A DNA stretch of 11,047 nt from an uncultured Synergistia bacterium. GTDB lineage: Bacteria; Eremiobacterota; SpSt-956; JAKJGF01. The number at the start of each line of letters is the position of its first letter. The stretch's first letter is position 1. The translations under genes and the position numbers were made by a program. Of this stretch, positions 7,836 to 11,047 are shown piece after piece. The stretch is taken from contig CALARM010000279.1 of the NCBI GenBank assembly GCA_937888925.1, forward strand, positions 1 to 11,047, written 5' to 3'. A model generated the notes under the pieces. The model had not been told where the DNA came from. It was given only the letters and a program-made list of their open reading frames with translations, and made no database searches.

Positions 7836-8927
7836 ATGAACAGGGATATTTTTGACGAGCTATTTGTACTGGAAATTGCTAATAACCACTGGGGAAAACT
7901 GGAAAGAGGAATAAAAATCATAAAGGATTTTGCCAGGATAGTCAGATTCAATAATGTCAGAGCCGGTATAAAACTTCAGATTAGAGATGTGGATAGCTTC
8001 ATACACAGGGATTTCATAAATAGAACAGATCTGAGATACATAAAAAAAACCATTGATACAAAGATGTGTAAAGAAGACTTTGCCATTATGGTTGATTCCA
8101 TAAGAAAAAATGGCTGTATTCCGATGGCTACCCCTTTTGATGAAAAATCTGTTGATATATGTAATGAAATCGGGATTCAGATACTTAAAATAGCAAGTTC
8201 AGACAGTAATGACTGGCCTCTGATAGAAAAAATAGCAAAAGCAAAAAAACCTGTAATAGCATCAACAGGTGGACTCTCCCTGAAAGATCTGGATGATCTT
8301 GTTACTTTTTTTGAAAACAGAAATATCCCCTTTGCTATAAATCACTGTGTTGCCTTATATCCAACTGAAGATTCTGATTTACAGTTAAATCAGATAGATT
8401 TCTTTAAAAATCGCTATCCAAAACATGTTATAGGATTATCAACCCATGAACACCAGGACTGGACATCTTCTATTATGCTGGGCTATGCAAAAGGAGCCAG
8501 AACGTTTGAACGACATGTAGATATAGATATGGATGGCATCCCTGTTTCCCCCTATTGTTCATTGCCGGAACAAATTGATATGTGGTTCAAAGCATTCCAA
8601 AAAGCAAAAGAGATGTGCGGAGGCAGTGGTAATGTAAGAAGGATTGCGTCAGAAAAAGAAATTAAATATCTTGACAGCCTCGTGAGGGGAGTATATGCAA
8701 AAAGAGATTTACCGGAAGGTTATATACTTTTACATGAAAAACTGAACGATGATATCTATATGGCAATACCATTACAAAAAGGACAGATTTCCTGCAGAGA
8801 ACTGATGTCGGGAGAAGTTTTACTGAAATCCGTTGCAAAAGATCAGCCTGTAATGATTGATATGATAGATAGCCCTTATGCACATAATGAAAAACTTCAA
8901 CAGGTTATATATAACAGAGGAATTTAG
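7836..8927 (+). CDS. NeuB/SpsE-family PEP-condensing synthase with C-terminal SAF domain
   Basis: A 363-aa protein with a TIM-barrel NeuB domain (about 8-265) and a C-terminal SAF domain (about 284-345, RGVYAKRDLPEGYIL). Barrel motifs are EIANNHWG (13-20), IKLQIRDVDSF (45-55), MATPFDE (97-103), IASSDSNDWP (119-128), ASTGG (142-146), HCVALYPTEDSDL (170-182) and GLSTHE (200-205). The family condenses PEP with an aldose or its phosphate to give nonulosonic-type acids. The sequence is divergent: after FERH the usual GPDH...S metal/PEP stretch is replaced by IPVSPYCS (235-242). No CMP-sugar synthetase is in the window, so sialic acid cannot be concluded. AAGGAG at 7823-7828 overlaps the HAD stop and supports ATG 7836. 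Confidence 0.78.
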   Translation: MNRDIFDELFVLEIANNHWGKLERGIKIIKDFARIVRFNNVRAGIKLQIRDVDSFIHRDFINRTDLRYIKKTIDTKMCKEDFAIMVDSIRKNGCIPMATPFDEKSVDICNEIGIQILKIASSDSNDWPLIEKIAKAKKPVIASTGGLSLKDLDDLVTFFENRNIPFAINHCVALYPTEDSDLQLNQIDFFKNRYPKHVIGLSTHEHQDWTSSIMLGYAKGARTFERHVDIDMDGIPVSPYCSLPEQIDMWFKAFQKAKEMCGGSGNVRRIASEKEIKYLDSLVRGVYAKRDLPEGYILLHEKLNDDIYMAIPLQKGQISCRELMSGEVLLKSVAKDQPVMIDMIDSPYAHNEKLQQVIYNRGI

Positions 8928-8937
8928 CAGGTGATAT

Positions 8938-9003
8938 ATGGAAAATACGGTTATTGTAGAAAATATAGAAACTTTGCAGAATTATTTAAGGAATATACAA
9001 TGA
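8938..9003 (+). CDS. 21-codon mini-ORF coupled to the GT2 gene
   Basis: A 21-aa ORF begins at ATG 8938 with AGGTGAT at 8929-8935, one of the better SD matches in the window. It ends in TGA 9001-9003, overlapping the glycosyltransferase ATG at 9000 as ATGA. The peptide is MENTVIVENIETLQNYLRNIQ minus its last residue, with no membrane segment or motif. No database family is apparent. It could be a remnant of a deleted gene or a short leader that couples translation of the GT2. No in-frame continuation is visible in the next gene. Confidence 0.4.
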   Translation: MENTVIVENIETLQNYLRNIQ

Positions 9004-9932
9004 AACTTATAAGCATAATGACACCGTGCTATAATGAAGAAAGTAATGTAGAAAAAGTCTATAATACAGTAAAAGAAGTAATGGATAAGCATGATGGATA
9101 CTGTTACGAACATATCTTTATAGATAATTCATCAAAAGATAAAACTGTTGAAATACTAAAAGAAATCGCAAAAAAAGATAAAAATGTAAAAATTATTGTA
9201 AATGCAAGAAACTTTGGCCATATTCGTTCTCCCTATTATGGTCTCCTTCAGACAAACGGAGATGCAGTCATACCGGTAGTAGCGGATCTTCAGGATCCTC
9301 CTTCTATGATAACGGATTTCATAAAAAAGTGGGAAGAAGGTTATAAAATAGTCATTGCCGTTAAAAAGAAAAGCAGAGAATCTTTTCTTATGTTTGCCAT
9401 AAGAAAATTTTATTATAATATTATAACAAACCTGTCTGATATAGAGTTAATCAAAAATTTTACAGGTTTTGGACTCTATGACAAAAGAGTAATAGAAATT
9501 TTAAGAGAAATAGATGATCCATATCCATATTTCAGAGGCCTTATATGTGACATAGGCTTTGAAAGATATGAAATAGAGTATACTCAACCGAGAAGAGAGA
9601 GAGGTATTACGAAAAATAATTTTTATACTCTCTATGACCTGGCAATGCTAGGTATAACAAACCACTCGAAAATTCCCCTGAGAATTGCAACTATGACGGG
9701 ATTTATTATGTCTATTTTAAGCTTTCTCGGAGGCATCATATATTTAGTATATAAACTTATTGACTGGCAGAATTTTCAACTTGGCATAGCACCTGCTGTA
9801 ATAGGCCTTTTCATCTTTTCTTCCGTACAGTTATTTTTTACCGGTATACTCGGTGAATATATAGGTTCAATACACACTCAGGTATTGAAAAGACCTCTCG
9901 TTATAGAGAAAGAAAGAATTAATTTTGAATAA
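9000..9932 (+). CDS. GT2 polyprenyl-phosphate glycosyltransferase (GtrB/ArnC-like)
   Basis: A 310-aa family-2 glycosyltransferase that moves a sugar to undecaprenyl phosphate at the inner face of the membrane. The N-terminal GT-A domain has ISIMTPCYNEE (4-14), the FIDNSSKDKT strand (40-49), NARNFG (68-73) and the metal-binding DLQDPP (96-101). Two membrane spans follow, about 227-252 and 262-288, typical of GtrB/ArnC/DPM1-type enzymes, with a cytoplasmic end. ATG 9000 is chosen because AAGGA lies at 8988-8992, 7 bases upstream, and residues upstream of it in frame (from GTG 8931) do not fit the family. It overlaps the mini-ORF by 4 bases. The donor could be any product of this cluster. Confidence 0.9.
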   Translation: MKLISIMTPCYNEESNVEKVYNTVKEVMDKHDGYCYEHIFIDNSSKDKTVEILKEIAKKDKNVKIIVNARNFGHIRSPYYGLLQTNGDAVIPVVADLQDPPSMITDFIKKWEEGYKIVIAVKKKSRESFLMFAIRKFYYNIITNLSDIELIKNFTGFGLYDKRVIEILREIDDPYPYFRGLICDIGFERYEIEYTQPRRERGITKNNFYTLYDLAMLGITNHSKIPLRIATMTGFIMSILSFLGGIIYLVYKLIDWQNFQLGIAPAVIGLFIFSSVQLFFTGILGEYIGSIHTQVLKRPLVIEKERINFE

Positions 9933-9936
9933 AGAT

Positions 9937-10755
9937 ATGATAACATTTACGAAGATGCATGGTCTCGGAAACGATTTCATAATTATTGACCGAATTTTTT
10001 CGCGGAGTGTTTCACTGACTTACTTTGTATTAAAAGCCTGTAATCGTTACAGAGGCATAGGAGCAGACGGGGTTATTTTCGTATTACCTTCCGAAAAAGA
10101 AACTGCCAAAATGAGAATCTTCAATTCAGACGGTTCGGAAGCGGAAATGTGCGGGAACGGCATAAGGTGTCTTGCAAAATATATCTACGACAGAGGCATG
10201 GTAAAAGAGAAAAAATTCGCCATAGAAACAATGGCCGGATTGATAGTGACGGAAATAATAGAAGAAAAAGGCAATATAACAGAAATCCTTGTTGATATGG
10301 GAGAACCAGCGTTTAAGGAAATCTTTCAACCTCTGGAGGTTGAAGATAAAACTTTTTATTTTACCTCAGTATCAACAGGGCCGCCTCATGCAGTAATTTT
10401 TGACATACCGGAAGACTGGGAAGAAAAAGGAAGAAAAATAGAAATAAATCCGGTATTTCCGGGAAAAACAAATGTAGATTTTGTCCATATTATAAATAAA
10501 CATGAAGCTTCCGTTAAAGTATGGGAAAGAGGTGCAGGGAAAACCCTTGCATGCGGCACAGGTGCCTGTGCGGTAATGGCAGCAGGCGTAAAAAATCATC
10601 TCCTCTGCAGAAAGGCAAAAATAAACCTCCCGGGAGGCCCTCTTTTTATAGAATGGTCAGAAAAAGACAACCACATATATATGACAGGCCCCGCAGAATA
10701 TATATTTACAGGAGAAATCTCCCGGGAAACGTTTACGTCCTGGATGAGAGGATAA
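9937..10755 (+). CDS. dapF: Diaminopimelate epimerase DapF
   Basis: Epimerase converting LL- to meso-diaminopimelate for lysine and peptidoglycan synthesis, 272 aa, family size. Present are MHGLGNDF (7-14), the MCGNGIRC site with catalytic C72, STGPPHAVIF (146-155), and the ACGTGACA site with catalytic C206. The start is ATG 9937 (MITFTKMHGLGNDF), not the TTG at 9925, because family N-termini start just before KMHGLGNDF. The SD is weak, and it lies 4 bases after the GT2 stop, so translation may be coupled. The conserved ERGAGET of the family reads ERGAGKT here (K202). It seems an ordinary housekeeping gene appended to the sugar operon. Confidence 0.96.
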   Translation: MITFTKMHGLGNDFIIIDRIFSRSVSLTYFVLKACNRYRGIGADGVIFVLPSEKETAKMRIFNSDGSEAEMCGNGIRCLAKYIYDRGMVKEKKFAIETMAGLIVTEIIEEKGNITEILVDMGEPAFKEIFQPLEVEDKTFYFTSVSTGPPHAVIFDIPEDWEEKGRKIEINPVFPGKTNVDFVHIINKHEASVKVWERGAGKTLACGTGACAVMAAGVKNHLLCRKAKINLPGGPLFIEWSEKDNHIYMTGPAEYIFTGEISRETFTSWMRG

Positions 10756-10785
10756 TTTTTTTATCTATTGCCAGGTAAAAAAATT
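10754..10785. terminator. A/T hairpin after dapF, possible transcript end
   Basis: A 13-bp stem (arms 10754-10766 and 10773-10785, one G-U pair) with the 6-nt loop ATTGCC, composed of a T run and an A run. It starts at the dapF stop. As an intrinsic terminator it is poor: almost all A/T, with no good U tract after it (only TTTCC). It also overlaps the -35 of the promoter below, so termination is a guess. Confidence 0.3.
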
Positions 10786-10796
10786 TCCAGTATAAT
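10768..10796 (+). promoter_or_regulatory. Near-consensus sigma-70 promoter
   Basis: TTGCCA at 10768-10773, a 17-base spacer, and TATAAT at 10791-10796. This is 5/6 and 6/6 to consensus with ideal spacing, and a start near 10803 would be expected. It lies in the dapF 3' intergenic region and points at the structured RNA and the partial ORF. The -35 shares the loop and 3' arm of the hairpin. Confidence 0.6.
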
Positions 10797-10855
10797 ATGT
10801 CTTTACAAATTTTATAGAAAAACAAAAGATTATTATATTAATTTTTATAAAAACA

Positions 10856-10864
10856 TGATATAAT
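10856..10864 (+). promoter_or_regulatory. Extended -10 promoter
   Basis: TGATATAAT at 10856-10864 is an extended -10 (TGn plus TATAAT) with no clear -35. The predicted start is around 10871, about 35 bases before the P1 stem of the RNA below. It could drive the RNA separately from the upstream promoter. Confidence 0.45.
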
Positions 10865-10891
10865 AATTGTTTAACAAAATAATTATTTCGG

Positions 10892-10993
10892 GTTGTGAGT
10901 GTTTAACTGACCGTTGGAAAGAGATAACTAACAGCCATGACGGGTTCGGTTACAACGAAGTATGAGAATTTGTTCCTCCCGTAACGGGTCAGT
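10892..10993 (+). ncRNA. Candidate structured RNA or riboswitch-like leader, class unknown
   Basis: About 100 nt with nested complementarity. P1: ACTGACC at 10906-10912 pairs with GGTCAGT at 10987-10993. P2: GTTGG 10913-10917 with CTAAC 10928-10932, 10-nt loop. P3: ACGGG 10940-10944 with CCCGT 10978-10982. Inside P3 are hairpins TTCG/CGAA (10945-10948/10956-10959) and GAGAA/TTCCTC (10964-10968/10973-10978, competing with P3 for one base). GTTGT at 10892-10896 could also pair with ACAAC 10952-10956, a pseudoknot-like contact. It is GC-rich relative to the flanking sequence and lies just before a possible start at 11009. It does not match the TPP, SAM, FMN, lysine, purine, cobalamin, fluoride, T-box, SRP or 6S consensus features I can recall. 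Confidence 0.42.
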
Positions 10994-11008
10994 AAATATC
11001 TAAAATAT

Positions 11009-11047
11009 ATGAATGAAATTAACAGAATAATAAAATCTCTCGGCATA
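11009..11047 (+). CDS. Partial ORF start, 13 codons to window end
   Basis: ATG 11009 opens MNEINRIIKSLGI and continues past the window edge. It sits 15 bases after the P1 3' arm of the RNA. No SD is visible (the preceding sequence is A/T only), so it is weakly supported. The family cannot be told from 13 residues. If real, it would be the gene controlled by the RNA. Confidence 0.35.
   Translation, partial: MNEINRIIKSLGI

Noticed and set aside
8931..8999. GTG start for the glycosyltransferase at 8931
   Set aside because: The extra 23 residues do not fit the GT2 family. ATG 9000 has an SD 7 bases upstream.
9925..9936. TTG start for DapF at 9925
   Set aside because: It would overlap the GT2 stop and adds residues not seen in the family; ATG 9937 fits.
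10521..10778. 85-aa ORF overlapping dapF
   Set aside because: Shadow frame of dapF with no family match and no SD.
123..11040. Antisense ORFs of 61-133 aa on the minus strand
   Set aside because: All are mirrored on strong + strand genes, with no plausible motifs.
1..11047. CRISPR arrays, tRNA, rRNA, insertion sequences
   Set aside because: No repeat array, tRNA/rRNA-like sequence or transposase-like gene was found by reading. Weak short repeats such as the two AAGGA copies at 6024-6034 are just SD.

Overview
This is an AT-rich bacterial chromosomal segment carrying one long, co-directional surface-polysaccharide (LPS, capsule or S-layer glycan) operon on the + strand. Arg is mostly AGA, Ile is mostly ATA, and genes are separated by a few bases to a few tens of bases. 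It ends in the housekeeping lysine/peptidoglycan gene dapF, followed by an intergenic region that appears to carry its own promoters and a structured RNA. The codon use, the DAP pathway and the deoxysugar genes suggest a low-GC anaerobe-type bacterium, for example of the Fusobacteriota or Clostridia-like type. The sequence alone does not fix the taxon.

Positions 1-321: about 100 bases without a recognisable gene, then a 73-aa antitoxin-like protein with a good Shine-Dalgarno (SD). Positions 312-1931: the most striking gene. It starts as a MazF/PemK-type toxin overlapping the antitoxin stop, but instead of terminating it runs in frame into a complete RfbH-type CDP-4-keto-6-deoxyglucose 3-dehydrase. 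Base composition steps up where the toxin part ends. Positions 1976-6015: an SDR sugar reductase/epimerase, a zinc-finger C-methyltransferase and a ThDP-dependent acetolactate-synthase-like enzyme. With RfbH these suggest a CDP-3,6-dideoxy-4-ketohexose that is C-methylated and/or given a two-carbon branch, as in yersiniose biosynthesis. Positions 6040-8927: an FkbM methyltransferase with an extra N-terminal Rossmann-like domain, a very AT-rich HAD phosphatase and a divergent NeuB/SAF-domain synthase. Positions 8938-9932: a 21-codon mini-ORF translationally coupled to a membrane-anchored GT2 polyprenyl-phosphate glycosyltransferase. Positions 9937-10755: dapF.

Positions 10756-11047: a long A/T hairpin after dapF, a near-consensus sigma-70 promoter (TTGCCA-17-TATAAT), a second extended -10 element (TGATATAAT), and about 100 nt able to fold into a P1-closed multibranch structure ahead of a possible short, truncated coding start. 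I could not match this RNA to a riboswitch class I know.

How it fits together (inference): nucleotide-sugar modification (rfbH, SDR, C-methyltransferase, ThDP enzyme) feeds a branched deoxysugar. FkbM adds an O-methyl group, the HAD and NeuB-like pair makes a second acidic or keto sugar or related intermediate, and the GT2 loads a sugar onto the lipid carrier. The early CDP-sugar steps (RfbF, RfbG), the RfbH reductase partner and a CMP-sugar synthetase are not in this window.
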